From positions 1-48,600 of the forward strand of contig JAAVWC010000025.1 of assembly GCA_023910675.1 (NCBI GenBank): a stretch of 48,600 nucleotides of DNA, read 5' to 3'. Origin of the DNA: Gemmatimonas sp. (GTDB lineage: Bacteria > Gemmatimonadota > Gemmatimonadetes > Gemmatimonadales > Gemmatimonadaceae). Below the pieces are notes generated by a model. It had not been told where the DNA came from and did no database searches. It saw only the letters and a program-made list of their open reading frames with translations. This document shows positions 6,327 through 16,216 of the stretch, piece by piece. Position 1 is the first letter of the stretch; every line of letters starts with the position of its first letter. The translations under genes and the position numbers were made by a program.

Positions 6327-9300
6327 TGGCGCGCGTCGCGCGGTTGGGCATTGTCATCGATTCGTCGGGCGCCAAGCGGGGCGCGGACGAGACGAAGACG
6401 GCCTTGCAGGGCATCGAAAAGACCGCCGAACGCACCGTCGACTCGCTGAAGAAAGCGGCCGGAGCGCTCGGCGTCGCGTTCGGGATTCGTGGCCTGCAGC
6501 AGGCGGTCGACCAGTACACGCTGCTCGATGCGCGCCTCAAGCAAGTGACCGGCAGCGGGGCCGCCTTCGCCCGGGTGCAGCAGGAGCTGTTCGCTATCGC
6601 GCAGAACTCACGCGCCAGCTACGCGGCGACGATCGATCTGTACACCCGCCTCGCGCGCTCGTCGGATCAGCTGGGGATCTCACAGACGCAGCTGGCCAGC
6701 GTCACGGAAGCCGTGAGCAACGCCGTGCGGCTGTCGAATGCGTCGACGGGCGCCGCCGAAGCGGGCCTCGTGCAGCTCGGACAGGCGTTCGCCTCGGGCG
6801 TGCTGCGCGGCGACGAACTGCGCTCGATCATGGAGCAGCTGCCGGCCGTCGCCAAGGCGATTGCCGACGGGCTCGGGGTGCCGATCGGCAAGCTGCGCGA
6901 GATGGGCGAAGCGGGCGAACTTTCCGGCCGCCGTGTGGCGCTGGCCCTCGACTCGCAGCGCGAGAAGCTGGCCCTGCTGGCGGGCGAGATCCCGACCACC
7001 ATCGGGCAGGCGCTGACGCAGCTCAACAACGCGTTCGGCATGGTCGTCGCTGGCAGCAACGAAGCGAAGAGCGCGACCGGCGCGCTGGCCGGTGGGATCG
7101 GCGAAGCCGCGCGGTTCATGGTGGAATACAAAGACGCCGTGGTTGCCGTATCGGTCGCCCTCGGCGCCGGCGGGTTGGCGCTTGCTGCCGCAAGGGCGGG
7201 CACGGCCATCATGGCGACGTCGGGCGGGGCAGTGATTACCGCGATGCTGTCGCAGGTGACGGCCGTCACGTCCTTGTCGGCGGCCTACGCGTTCCTGCAG
7301 TTGGCGGCTGGGGCGGCGTGGACGGCGATTACCGGCCCGATTGGCATTGCGATCGCGGGTCTCGCGGCCGTCGCCGCCGCCGTGTACTTCTGGCGCACGC
7401 GGCAAAAGGAGACCACCGAGGCCGTCAAGGAGACGACAAAGTCCACGGCGGATCTGTACGCTGCTGCGAAGAAGGTCGCCGAGGTCAACTTTGCGCCCTC
7501 GGGGATGCTCTCGCAGATACAGAACCTCGGCGGCCAGTTGCGCGCGTTGCGGTCGGGCGGCGCGCAGGCGGCCGAGGCGTTCAAGATGGCCAGTGAGCAG
7601 TGGAAGGACACGGCCACGGTCACGCGCACGTTCGCGCAGGCACTCGCCGAGGGAGACCAGAAGGCCAAGACGTTGTTGGCGACCGCCACGGCGCTGACGG
7701 CCATGCAGGGGCAGCTGACGACGGAAACAGGACGCCAGACCAAGGCCCAGGGCGACGCTGAGAAGACGAGCAAGGATCTCGCCGAGGCGCTCGACAAGAC
7801 CGCGTTCAGTGCGGGCATGGCGCGCCAGCGCGCCATTGAGAACGCGAACGCCCTCCGGCAGTTCGTCGAACCGGTCAAGATGAGCTTCCCCGAAGTGCTC
7901 AAGCTCGTGCAGGCGCAGGAGAAGGCGGCCAACGTCGCGACGGCCCACGCGAACGCCGTGCGGCTCGGGATCGCGGACACCGTGAGCTATCGCGCCGAAG
8001 TGATGACGGCCACGCAGGTCGAAGAGCTCCGCAGTAAGGGGATCACGATCACGACCGGCCTGCTCGAGCGCTTGGCGGCGGCGAACATGAAGCTGGTGCA
8101 GGCGCAGGACGCGGCGAACGGGACGAACGCGAACATCAAGGCCACGAAGGAATGGGATGGCGCGCTGCAGTCGGTGTCGGGCACGTTGCGCGACATCTCG
8201 CAGGCGCTCAACGGCACGGGGAACGATGCCGTGAAGATGATCGGGTTGTTAGCGACGGCGTTGGATCAGCTCGCACGGGCGCAGCAGCGCGCGGAGCAGA
8301 TGCGGCAGAGCGGCCAGCGGCAGAGCGGGACGCAGCGAGCCGCGACGGCCGTTGGCGGCGCCGTGGGCAGCTTCGGGGCGGGGTTCGCCGTGGGATCGTC
8401 CACCAGCAGTCGCACGACGGGTGCGCTCGGCGGTGCGGCGGCTGGCGCGGCCACGGGCGCGGCGGCGGGCACGGTGATCCCTGGCGTCGGCAACCTGATC
8501 GGCGCCGTGGTCGGCGGGCTCATCGGCGGCATCGGCGGGTTGCTCGGCGCGTCGAAGAACGCGACGCAGGAACTCATTGCCCAGCGTGCGGCACAGCAGC
8601 AGTTGAACGAAGCGCTGAACGCCATGCGCGCCAGCTTCGCGGGCGACGGGCTCTCGCAAGCGCTGTCGCAAGCGAGCGCGCAGTTCGTACAGCTCCGGCA
8701 GCAGGCCGAGGCGGCGTTCAGCGGACGGAAGAACGAAGCCGAGCGCAACCGGATACTGGCCGAGCTGAACGCGCTCGAAACGCAGCGGCTGGCGATTATC
8801 CGGCAGCAGTTCGAAGAGTCGATGCGGCTGGCCATGGGCGACCTTAGGGTGCGCGAGTTGCGCGCGACGGGGGCAGACACGGAAGCCGACCGGCTCGCGG
8901 AGTCGCTGGCGGCGCAAAAGGAGATGAACGACGCGACAGAGAAGTTCGGCAAGGACTCTCCGTATGTCGCGCAGTTACGGAAGGTGCAAGAAGCGGAAGC
9001 TGCAGCCGCCGAAGCAACCCGGACCCGCCTCGAAGCCGAGAAGGCCGCCCAACAGCTGCGCGACCGCACCGCCTTCGGCCTCGACATCACGCAGCGCCGG
9101 CAGAGGCTCAACGGCGACAGCCGCGGCGCGTTCATCACGGGGCAGACGATCGCGAACAACGGCGCGCTGGCGCAGGCGCAACAGCTGGTGGAGGCGGGCA
9201 CGATCACGGCCGCCATGTTCGAAGAGTTGAAGACGCTGCTTGGCGACGAGATGGTCGCCGCGCTGCGGGACTTCGACGAGGCGGCACGGCAGGCGAAGCA

Positions 9301-10261
9301 AGCGGTACTCGATGACCTCGCGGTGCGGGCGCTGGTGGCGCAGGGGCGTAACGCGGAAGCCGAGCAGGCCCGCATCGAGATCGCGAACGCCCGCGAACTG
9401 CAGGGCGTGACCGACGAAGGGCTCCGCGCGCAGATCCTCTACGTGCAGGGGCTGGAAGCAGTCGCCCGGGCAACCGAGGCGGCGGCCGAGGCCGAGCGCA
9501 TTCGCGCCGAGCAGAACGCCAGCATCGACCAGCGCATGATCGAGGCGTTGCGTATCCTCGACCCGGAGCGCGCGAAAGAACTGGAAGCCAAGCAGACCGA
9601 GATCGACCGCGCCCGCGAGATCGCCAACGCCGCCGACGAGGCGACGGCGGCACGCCTGCGCGAACTGTTCGCCATGCAAGACGCCGCCAAGGCTCTCTCC
9701 ATGGTCACCGAGGAGCTTGAGCGCCAGAAGAAGGCGGCCGAAGAACTCGCCGACTTCACGCGGTCCATCGGTTCGCAGTATCTCCGCTCGCAGGGCAAGA
9801 ACTTCGACGCCGACCTTGCCGACCTGAACGACTGGCGCACGGAGCAGCTGAAGCGGGCGGCCAGCGTCGGCGCTGGCGCGGACGTGATCGCGCAGATCAA
9901 CGCCATTTTCGACGCGCGCTATGGGGCGCTGATTGCGGCGCAGATGAAGGCCGACACCCCCGCGCCGGTGACGACGCCGACGATGTTCGGCGGCGGCACG
10001 GCGGTCGATTCGTCCATCACCCTCGGCGAAGACACCGTCGCCGTGCGCTCGGCCCGTTCCATCACCGAGGCCACGGCGCTGCAGCTGGTGGACTACGCCG
10101 CGTCACAGACCGCCCTGCTGCGTCGCCTGGTGCAGCTGGCGGAAGGGGGCAGCGGGCCGACGGGGAATGCGCTCGCCTCGCCGTCGCTCGATCTGGTCGA
10201 CCGGCAACTCGGCGCCCGCGCGAACACCGCCTCGCTCCTGCTGGCCGGTAGCGTGCGATGA
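6326..10261 (+). CDS. Tape measure protein
   Basis: At 1311 residues this is the longest gene. The N-terminal third has the tape-measure domain with phrases such as GLQQAVDQYTLLDARLKQVTG and GVLRGDELRSIMEQLP. Hydrophobic segments near residues 268-355 may insert in the membrane. A Gly/Ala-zipper stretch at about 675-750 (GGLIGGIGGLLGASK) is another likely membrane-active part. The rest is long alpha-helical coiled coil rich in A, E, R and Q. The protein sets tail length and helps DNA entry. By the usual rule of about 1.5 angstroms per residue, the tail would be near 200 nm, an estimate only. Start and end overlap the neighbouring genes. Confidence 0.9.
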   Translation: MARVARLGIVIDSSGAKRGADETKTALQGIEKTAERTVDSLKKAAGALGVAFGIRGLQQAVDQYTLLDARLKQVTGSGAAFARVQQELFAIAQNSRASYAATIDLYTRLARSSDQLGISQTQLASVTEAVSNAVRLSNASTGAAEAGLVQLGQAFASGVLRGDELRSIMEQLPAVAKAIADGLGVPIGKLREMGEAGELSGRRVALALDSQREKLALLAGEIPTTIGQALTQLNNAFGMVVAGSNEAKSATGALAGGIGEAARFMVEYKDAVVAVSVALGAGGLALAAARAGTAIMATSGGAVITAMLSQVTAVTSLSAAYAFLQLAAGAAWTAITGPIGIAIAGLAAVAAAVYFWRTRQKETTEAVKETTKSTADLYAAAKKVAEVNFAPSGMLSQIQNLGGQLRALRSGGAQAAEAFKMASEQWKDTATVTRTFAQALAEGDQKAKTLLATATALTAMQGQLTTETGRQTKAQGDAEKTSKDLAEALDKTAFSAGMARQRAIENANALRQFVEPVKMSFPEVLKLVQAQEKAANVATAHANAVRLGIADTVSYRAEVMTATQVEELRSKGITITTGLLERLAAANMKLVQAQDAANGTNANIKATKEWDGALQSVSGTLRDISQALNGTGNDAVKMIGLLATALDQLARAQQRAEQMRQSGQRQSGTQRAATAVGGAVGSFGAGFAVGSSTSSRTTGALGGAAAGAATGAAAGTVIPGVGNLIGAVVGGLIGGIGGLLGASKNATQELIAQRAAQQQLNEALNAMRASFAGDGLSQALSQASAQFVQLRQQAEAAFSGRKNEAERNRILAELNALETQRLAIIRQQFEESMRLAMGDLRVRELRATGADTEADRLAESLAAQKEMNDATEKFGKDSPYVAQLRKVQEAEAAAAEATRTRLEAEKAAQQLRDRTAFGLDITQRRQRLNGDSRGAFITGQTIANNGALAQAQQLVEAGTITAAMFEELKTLLGDEMVAALRDFDEAARQAKQAVLDDLAVRALVAQGRNAEAEQARIEIANARELQGVTDEGLRAQILYVQGLEAVARATEAAAEAERIRAEQNASIDQRMIEALRILDPERAKELEAKQTEIDRAREIANAADEATAARLRELFAMQDAAKALSMVTEELERQKKAAEELADFTRSIGSQYLRSQGKNFDADLADLNDWRTEQLKRAASVGAGADVIAQINAIFDARYGALIAAQMKADTPAPVTTPTMFGGGTAVDSSITLGEDTVAVRSARSITEATALQLVDYAASQTALLRRLVQLAEGGSGPTGNALASPSLDLVDRQLGARANTASLLLAGSVR

Positions 10262-13200
10262 GCGCGGTCGCCGTCCTCTACACCGATTACACCGCCTCGG
10301 GCGGGCAGCGCCTCGGCACGCTGCTCATCGAAGGCGGCAACGAGCGCACCCGCCTCGACGGCAACGAAACGACCGACCTTGTCGTCGGCCGCAAGCGCTG
10401 GACCGACCTCGGCGGCGACGTGCGGATGGTGGTCCGGCTGACGTGGCCCGACGGCACGATCACCGAACGACGCATCGCCAAGGTGTCGACCACGGACACG
10501 GCGCCAACGACGCAGCTTGAGCTCGTGCCCGTCTTCGCCGACCTCGGCACCGGTGGCCCGATCGTGCGCGTCGTGGCGGGCAAGGTGGCAACGCGCGTCG
10601 CGGGCGAACTCACGGTCTCGCAGGCGCTCACGACGTACGTGACGCCGCATCCCGCCGCGACGCGGATCGGGCTCGCCATCGGCACCATCGAGAAGGACGT
10701 CGCCGTGCAGTTCGACCTCGACGCGCCAACACCCGCCGCGCTCATCCGCGACGTGTTCGACAAGGCCAAGCTCGAACTCGAACTCGTGCGGACCAGCGAT
10801 AGCGTGTGGACGCTCCACGGGCGCGCGAAACGGGGCAGTACCGTGCCCGCGATACAGGTTCGGGAGTCGCGCAATCAGTCGCGCCTCGCGCTCGGCGTGG
10901 ACGATCAGCAACTCGCGACCGTCGTCGTGCCGCTCGGCGACGCTGATCCAGCGACCGGCGACCGTGCGACGATGGCGACGGCCCGCTGGGCAGTCGCGGG
11001 CATCGCGTCGGGCTGGGTGCAGCTCCGCGATCCCGGCAACAGCACCGCGACCCCGATCCTCGTCGACACGCAATGGCAGGGCGCATTCTTGGTCGACCGG
11101 TTCGGCTTCGCACAGTCGATCCTCAACGCGCGCGCCAGCGACGGCGCGGTGCAGCTCGGCAGCACAACGGGGCTGTCGGTCGGCTCGCGCGTGTGGATTG
11201 CCGCCGATTCCTCTGGGACACCGCTGGTCGAGGTGTACGACGCGAGCAGCGTCGGGGCACGTCGTCGCTCGGTGCCGCTGCCGCTGGCCGGTCTGCGCGG
11301 CGAGGCGAACGAACTTCGCAACGGGCGATTCCTCGACGGGCTGAGTCAGTGGACGGGCGCGAACCCAACGACGCCACCGGCGTTCGCGGAGGTGCCGCGC
11401 AATGAGTTCGGCGTCACGCGTAACGGACAGGCCAACGGCGCCCGCGCGGCAGGCACGGGCACTGGCACCCCGTTCGCGGTCAAGGGACTGCCTGCGAACA
11501 GCTTCGTGCGCCAATCCGCCGAACTGCGCGTCGGCGGGGCGATCCTGCCGCTGTCGGCCGACGCCATCCCCGACACGAGCGGCGCGTTCACGCTCCCGCT
11601 CGGCGGGGCTGGACTCCCCGGCAGCTACCCAGACAACACGCCATTCACGCTGATCCGGCGCGAGACGCGCACGCTGACGCTCGACGGCGTACAGTCGCCG
11701 CTGTCGAACTTCCTCGTATTCCGTGACAGCAACACCGACAATCTGATGTCGGCGAACGCCGGAACGCTCACGTCTGCGGTGGGCGGCTTCTCGGTACAAG
11801 CATCGAGTCAGGCCGTATTCTTCAACGGCTACGTCGATACGCCCGGATTCGGCCGGGTGCGTATCAGGGTCGAGGGCGAAGCGAGCCGATCGGCCTTGAT
11901 CTGGGCGACGTACGCCGCCGACGTGTACACACTCACTGGCGTAGCCATCTCCTACACGGTGGGTGATTCGACCGGAACGGCGACGTATGCATCGGCAGGC
12001 GCGACGCCCATTGTCGGCACGCGCATCCGCTACCAATCGACGAACAGCAACTTTGTCACGCTCAAGGTGACCGCCATTAACAGCGGCGTGCTTTCGATTG
12101 CCACCGAAGATGGGTCGCCGATCCTGTCTTCATCGGGTCTAGGCGTTTTCGAGGGGTGCAACGTCTTGCTCGCTGACGGCTCGACGTGGACGTACACCGC
12201 GATTCGCGAAACGCGTACGGTGCTCTGCAACGGCGCCATGAGCGCTGGCGCGATGTCGCTGCCGTGCAAGGCGCAGGCGAATATCGCGACGCGGAATTGG
12301 GTGGCGAGCGACACGATCAACATGACGCGCGCCGTGTCCGGGACGCTGGCCGTCACGGGCATCACGTCGACAACCGGATATGTCGACGAGTTCAACAACC
12401 CGATCCTCGGGATGCAAGCCGTGGTGACGTACAACGCGGCAACCAGCACGGTCGACGACCTCACCGGCGGCGGGGTGGATTGGTCGTTCGGCGACGTGCT
12501 CTTCGACCTCGGGTCGGTAGGGTTCTGGCGTCTGGCGTCGATTGGCGCTGGCAGCGCCACGCTGGAGAACTACGACCTCTGGTACACGCCGACCCCCTTC
12601 ACGACGCCGCAAACCGCGTCTGCCTCGTGGGTCAAAACCGACACCTACGCCCTCACCGGTACCGCAAGCTGGGGTACGAACGGGCGCGTGACGCTGACGC
12701 TTGCCAGCGCCATACCGGCTGGGCGCAGCTATGCGCGCGGCCTGCCCGTCGGATCGAATTGGGTGAGCGGCTTCCTCCGGTTGCACGCGGCGCGCTCGGG
12801 AGGAAACACCACCGTCGAACTCTTCGGTCATGACGCGTTCTTCTCCCCGGCGTCAGACCCCAGCGCCTCGCTGCGCGGCGCCCTCTATCGCATCACCGCC
12901 AGCGGCAGCACGATCCCGATCCCCGGCAATACGCTCTACGCGGCGAGCACCGCACAAGCAGACGGCAGCGGCAACGCGAGTGTCACCCTCACGGCGGCCA
13001 ACGCGAACGCCATCGCCAACAACGAAGCCGTGACCATCGTGACGCCGCAGCTACTGCGGCCGAGCGATGACCGCCTCGGCAGCGTCGTGCGGATGACAAG
13101 CCCTGTCAGCGGCAGCAACACGCCGACGGCCGCGACGCCGGGACTGACGCCCCTCGCGGGCATCCCGATTCCCGTTCCTGCTGGCACGACGGTCCCCGTG

Positions 13201-13773
13201 ACCGTGTTCGCGACGTTCGCGCTCTCGCAAGGCACCTACGCGCTCGGCCAACAGCCCGCGATTGCCTTGGTCGACGGCGGCGGGGCCATCCTCGCGACCG
13301 CGCGTCTCGCCACCGGTAGCGCCACCGTCGCGCAGACGCCGACGTTCGCCCGCCTGATCCTCACGCATGTGCTGACAGTGCCGACGACGGTCAGTGTGCG
13401 CCTGTTCGGCGGATCAAGTGACCGCACCCTCTGGACCATCGCCCTCGACGCGATGCTCGCCGTCACCGACCGCGATGACGTCCCGTTCGTCGTCGGCTCA
13501 TGGGCGAACGCGCTCACCATTCGCGGCGCCGAAGAACTCGCCGCGCGCCGCGATCCCGCCGTCGCCGTGCAGCTCGATCTCGCGACGCTGCGCCGCTGGT
13601 CCGATGCGCCCGCCGGGGCGCCGGTGGTGATCGGCCAGAGCGTGACCCTGCCCGCGCTCGGCCTCACCCGCCGCGTGCTCTCGATTGACCGCGACGTCAC
13701 CGACCCGACCCGGGTCCGCGTCGAGATCGGCGTACCGACCGATGACCTTTCTACGCAAGTAGGTGCCTCGTGA
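10258..13773 (+). CDS. Tail-tip hub / tail-associated protein
   Basis: The protein has 1171 residues and starts with ATGA overlap to the tape measure stop. Residues 1 to about 350 resemble a beta-rich hub domain. Around residue 345 there is an ELRNGRFLDGLSQWTG segment like the start of a carbohydrate-binding or jelly-roll module. The middle is strand-rich with many T, S, G and A. The last 80 residues (LTRRVLSIDRDVTDP, then VRVEIGVP) look like the closing beta-hairpin of Tal or prophage tail hub domains. I therefore read it as a hub split by long inserted fibre-like modules. No peptidase or hydrolase motif was recognised. Confidence 0.65.
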   Translation: MSAVAVLYTDYTASGGQRLGTLLIEGGNERTRLDGNETTDLVVGRKRWTDLGGDVRMVVRLTWPDGTITERRIAKVSTTDTAPTTQLELVPVFADLGTGGPIVRVVAGKVATRVAGELTVSQALTTYVTPHPAATRIGLAIGTIEKDVAVQFDLDAPTPAALIRDVFDKAKLELELVRTSDSVWTLHGRAKRGSTVPAIQVRESRNQSRLALGVDDQQLATVVVPLGDADPATGDRATMATARWAVAGIASGWVQLRDPGNSTATPILVDTQWQGAFLVDRFGFAQSILNARASDGAVQLGSTTGLSVGSRVWIAADSSGTPLVEVYDASSVGARRRSVPLPLAGLRGEANELRNGRFLDGLSQWTGANPTTPPAFAEVPRNEFGVTRNGQANGARAAGTGTGTPFAVKGLPANSFVRQSAELRVGGAILPLSADAIPDTSGAFTLPLGGAGLPGSYPDNTPFTLIRRETRTLTLDGVQSPLSNFLVFRDSNTDNLMSANAGTLTSAVGGFSVQASSQAVFFNGYVDTPGFGRVRIRVEGEASRSALIWATYAADVYTLTGVAISYTVGDSTGTATYASAGATPIVGTRIRYQSTNSNFVTLKVTAINSGVLSIATEDGSPILSSSGLGVFEGCNVLLADGSTWTYTAIRETRTVLCNGAMSAGAMSLPCKAQANIATRNWVASDTINMTRAVSGTLAVTGITSTTGYVDEFNNPILGMQAVVTYNAATSTVDDLTGGGVDWSFGDVLFDLGSVGFWRLASIGAGSATLENYDLWYTPTPFTTPQTASASWVKTDTYALTGTASWGTNGRVTLTLASAIPAGRSYARGLPVGSNWVSGFLRLHAARSGGNTTVELFGHDAFFSPASDPSASLRGALYRITASGSTIPIPGNTLYAASTAQADGSGNASVTLTAANANAIANNEAVTIVTPQLLRPSDDRLGSVVRMTSPVSGSNTPTAATPGLTPLAGIPIPVPAGTTVPVTVFATFALSQGTYALGQQPAIALVDGGGAILATARLATGSATVAQTPTFARLILTHVLTVPTTVSVRLFGGSSDRTLWTIALDAMLAVTDRDDVPFVVGSWANALTIRGAEELAARRDPAVAVQLDLATLRRWSDAPAGAPVVIGQSVTLPALGLTRRVLSIDRDVTDPTRVRVEIGVPTDDLSTQVGAS

Positions 13774-14549
13774 GCGTCTGGATCGATAACCGCCCCGTGA
13801 CGAGTATCGCGGGCGCCCGCCCCGTGCGCCTGAGTGGCTTCCTGACGGCGTCACGAGGCCAGCGCAGTACCTCGGGTGTCCCCGGCCGTTTGGCGCCCGT
13901 GGTCGGCGGCCTGCAGGCGCCAGAGCCCCGACGCGCGACGCTGACGCTGCGAATACCGCTCGCGACCATTGCCGACCGACCGGCGGCGATGGCGACCGTC
14001 GAAGCGGCGCTCGCGGGCGCGATCCGGTCCATTCGCACGGCCGACCGTCCCGGCGTGCACACGCGCTGCATCGCCGACGCCATCGTATGGAGCGAGCAAC
14101 CGAATGCGCCGGGGATGACGATCCCGTCGCTGCTTTGTGACGTCGTGTGGCTTGCCATCGACGGCGGCACCGAGGACTGGCCCGCCGATCCGCCGGTACT
14201 GCTTGGGACGACGCGCACGCCGATCACGCTCGGGTCTATTCCCTCGGGCGGCTGGCTATTCGCATGGGGCACGACGTCACCGCTGACGATCACCTACACG
14301 CCCGCGAACGGCGCCGGCGCGACGACGTGCGTTATCACGCAGACGGTCGCCACCGGCGAGCATCTCGCGGGTGACCTCGATACCGGCGACATCTGGCTCG
14401 TCACGGCGCTCGCTCGCACCCGCGTCTCGACCGTCGTCGGCGAGCTGCCCGTGCTCGATCCCGCCGACGCGCTCGGCACCGTCCTGCCCACGCTGCAGCT
14501 TTCCACCGGCACGGGGTTGCTCGTGCCTTCGACGAGGTACCGGCTCTGA
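13770..14549 (+). CDS. Distal tail (Dit)-like protein
   Basis: The protein has 259 residues and starts with GTG overlapping the hub stop. The N-terminal half (VPGRLAPVVG, RRATLTLRIPL, ADRPAAMATVEAALAG) looks like the Dit belt domain, and the C-terminal half is strand-rich with ITYTPANG and LAGDLDTGDIWLV, like a galectin-type domain. Dit usually lies before the hub gene, whereas here it follows it, so the call is by sequence pattern and module context. Another tail-tip beta protein is possible. Confidence 0.5.
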   Translation: MSVWIDNRPVTSIAGARPVRLSGFLTASRGQRSTSGVPGRLAPVVGGLQAPEPRRATLTLRIPLATIADRPAAMATVEAALAGAIRSIRTADRPGVHTRCIADAIVWSEQPNAPGMTIPSLLCDVVWLAIDGGTEDWPADPPVLLGTTRTPITLGSIPSGGWLFAWGTTSPLTITYTPANGAGATTCVITQTVATGEHLAGDLDTGDIWLVTALARTRVSTVVGELPVLDPADALGTVLPTLQLSTGTGLLVPSTRYRL

Positions 14550-15295
14550 TGCGTGAATCGACGAAGGATCTCGCCCCGCGCTCGCGCTGCCTTGAGGCGC
14601 TCGACTTCCGCGACGGTGCCGTGTTTGAGCCGACCTCGGGGCTGGTCGTGGCGCGCTCGGGGCACCGGTTCAGCTGGTCGCGCGGCACCTCGACACTCGC
14701 CGGTGTCAATGCCGTCGGCGGCACCTACACCGCTCCAGCAACGCTGCCAGCGTACGAAAGCGCGAACAACCAGCTTGGCGTGAACCTCGGGGGTGACGAC
14801 GTGCTGCGCGGGAATGCGGCGGTCGGCTGGCTCCCGCAGGAGTTATCGGGTGAGCTGCTGTTCGTCGAGCGTGGGGCGCGCATCGGGACCGCTGGCGGCA
14901 CGCTGTGGGCGATTGCTGGCGACGATCCGGCCACCGGCGTCCGGATCTTCATCGACACGACCGGCACCGGCTCGGGCTTCTACCGGATCACGTACCACAA
15001 CGGCAGCACGAGCGTGACGGCGACGCTGGCGAGCGGACAGCCGACGGCGGGCCAGCTCGTGCGGCTGCGCTGGCTGTGGAGCGCCTCGGGGCTCACGCTG
15101 CGGCAGTCGATCAACGGCGGCGTGTTCACGACTGCGACGAGCGGCGCCCTCGCGCTGCCGTCGGCCTACGCAACCGGCGCACGGACGCGCATCGGGCGCC
15201 GGGGTGCGACGCAGAACCCTGCCCCGCTGACGCTGCTCTCGTACCTGCTCATCCCAGGCACGTTGACCGACGCACAATTTGACGAGGCGTACTGA
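14549..15295 (+). CDS. Concanavalin-like (LamG-type) tail protein
   Basis: The protein has 248 residues. The pattern is that of an all-beta lectin fold: SGELLFVERGARIGTAGG, VRIFIDTTGTGSGFYRITY, and a C-terminal GTLTDAQFDEAY, the usual helix after the last LamG strand in phage proteins. It is probably a glycan-binding tail-tip or receptor-binding accessory. It overlaps its neighbours by TGATG on both sides. Confidence 0.65.
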   Translation: MRESTKDLAPRSRCLEALDFRDGAVFEPTSGLVVARSGHRFSWSRGTSTLAGVNAVGGTYTAPATLPAYESANNQLGVNLGGDDVLRGNAAVGWLPQELSGELLFVERGARIGTAGGTLWAIAGDDPATGVRIFIDTTGTGSGFYRITYHNGSTSVTATLASGQPTAGQLVRLRWLWSASGLTLRQSINGGVFTTATSGALALPSAYATGARTRIGRRGATQNPAPLTLLSYLLIPGTLTDAQFDEAY

Positions 15296-15624
15296 TGCCG
15301 ACCCGTGTCCTGCAGGGCGTCATTCGGGTGGAGCCGGAACCGGCGCCGCTCTCGAGACTGGACTTCCGCTGGCGGCTGACGCTCGAGGAACAGATCGCCA
15401 TTGAGCGCGCGATGGAAGAGCACCCGGACCCGAATGTTCGGGCCCAGCTGCGCATCCTCGAGAAATCGCTCGCGCAAGTGACCGACGCGAGCGGCGTCAA
15501 AGTTGACGACCCGCGCACACAAGGCGGTGCGGCAGCCACCGTGCAGGTACTCGTCGGCGCGGGGGTGGTCACACCGGCCAACGCACCCACGCGCCTCGCG
15601 GCCTTACTCGCGCCGCCCGCGTGA
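15295..15624 (+). CDS. Small tail-module protein of unknown function
   Basis: The protein has 109 residues. A central acidic helix (RLTLEEQIAIERAMEEHPDP) is followed by VRAQLRILEKSLAQV and a Gly/Ala/Val-rich end. I do not recognise the family. TGATG coupling to the lectin-like gene puts it in the tail-tip operon as its last member. Confidence 0.65.
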   Translation: MPTRVLQGVIRVEPEPAPLSRLDFRWRLTLEEQIAIERAMEEHPDPNVRAQLRILEKSLAQVTDASGVKVDDPRTQGGAAATVQVLVGAGVVTPANAPTRLAALLAPPA

Positions 15625-15684
15625 TGCGCGTCGCGTCGCGATCATCGCCGGTGTGACCGTGCGCGGCTGGCTGCGCTGACAGAC

Positions 15685-15703
15685 GGGGGCCACAAGTGCC
15701 CCC
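15685..15703 (+). terminator. Hairpin between tail-tip and lysis genes
   Basis: GGGGGC (15685-15690) and GCCCCC (15698-15703) form a six-pair stem with a seven-base loop, 61 bases after the previous stop. No U-tract follows. It may separate the tail-tip and lysis transcripts weakly. Confidence 0.35.
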
Positions 15704-15757
15704 GCTACCCGTCGCACACTCTAGGAGTCGCGCGAGACGTCGCGCAATGTGCACCGC

Positions 15758-15961
15758 ATGGCGCCCACTCCGACGACTGAGTACAAGACGGCCCTCGGGC
15801 AGAACAGCTACCTGTCGCTCGGGCTCGTGCTCGCGCTGCTGGCTGGCGCGGTCGCCTTCGGGCAAGGGCTCGAGCGGCTGAACTCAATCGAAGACAAGGT
15901 GGACCGGCTCTCGGCCACGGTGGAACGCCTGCAGATGGCCCCAAACTCCACCGGGAGGTGA
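15758..15961 (+). CDS. Small membrane protein, holin-associated (XhlA-like)
   Basis: The protein has 67 residues with one membrane segment (LSLGLVLALLAGAVAFG) and then a short coiled coil (LNSIEDKVDRLSATVERLQ). This order resembles haemolysin XhlA-type lysis helpers with the polarity reversed. The start is either GTG 15749 or ATG 15758; neither has a clear RBS. It directly precedes a holin candidate and the endolysin, so a lysis role is likely. Confidence 0.55.
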   Translation: MAPTPTTEYKTALGQNSYLSLGLVLALLAGAVAFGQGLERLNSIEDKVDRLSATVERLQMAPNSTGR

Positions 15962-15963
15962 TC

Positions 15964-16215
15964 GTGTCCGCAGTCCTCGCGTTTCTCACGTCACGTAAGA
16001 CCACGTTCGTCGCGGTGCTCAGTGGCGTGCTGTTGCTGCTCTTCGACGCGCAGTTCCTTGCCATGCTGCACGATCTCGGCGTCAGCGATGCGATCACGGC
16101 GAAGCTCGTGACCGTTGCCAAGGCCGCGACGTACATCCTCGCGGCGCTCGGCTACTCGCCGCTCAAGAAGCCGGACGCACCCGCGCCAATCACGCCGCCA
16201 GCTGAGGGCGTGTAA
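15964..16215 (+). CDS. Holin candidate
   Basis: The protein has 83 residues. A hydrophobic segment (FVAVLSGVLLLLFDAQFLAML) and a second weaker one (AATYILAALGYSPL) are followed by a Pro-rich charged tail. I chose GTG 15964 because GGGAGG (15953-15958) sits five bases upstream; GTG 15958 also overlaps the prior stop. Two membrane segments plus the next-door endolysin fit a holin. There is no sequence signature that proves it. Confidence 0.55.
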   Translation: MSAVLAFLTSRKTTFVAVLSGVLLLLFDAQFLAMLHDLGVSDAITAKLVTVAKAATYILAALGYSPLKKPDAPAPITPPAEGV

Positions 16216-16216
16216 C

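Noticed and set aside
6680..7948. Long minus-strand frame within the tape measure gene
   Set aside because: Arg/His/Leu-rich antisense reading of the tape measure gene, with no RBS and no domain pattern.
10093..12036. 647-codon minus-strand frame over the tail hub gene
   Set aside because: Antisense shadow of the tail hub gene, with no start signals.
15734..15749. GTG 15749 as the start of the lysis helper gene
   Set aside because: Neither start has a clear RBS; ATG 15758 was preferred as it keeps the whole membrane segment and uses the stronger codon.
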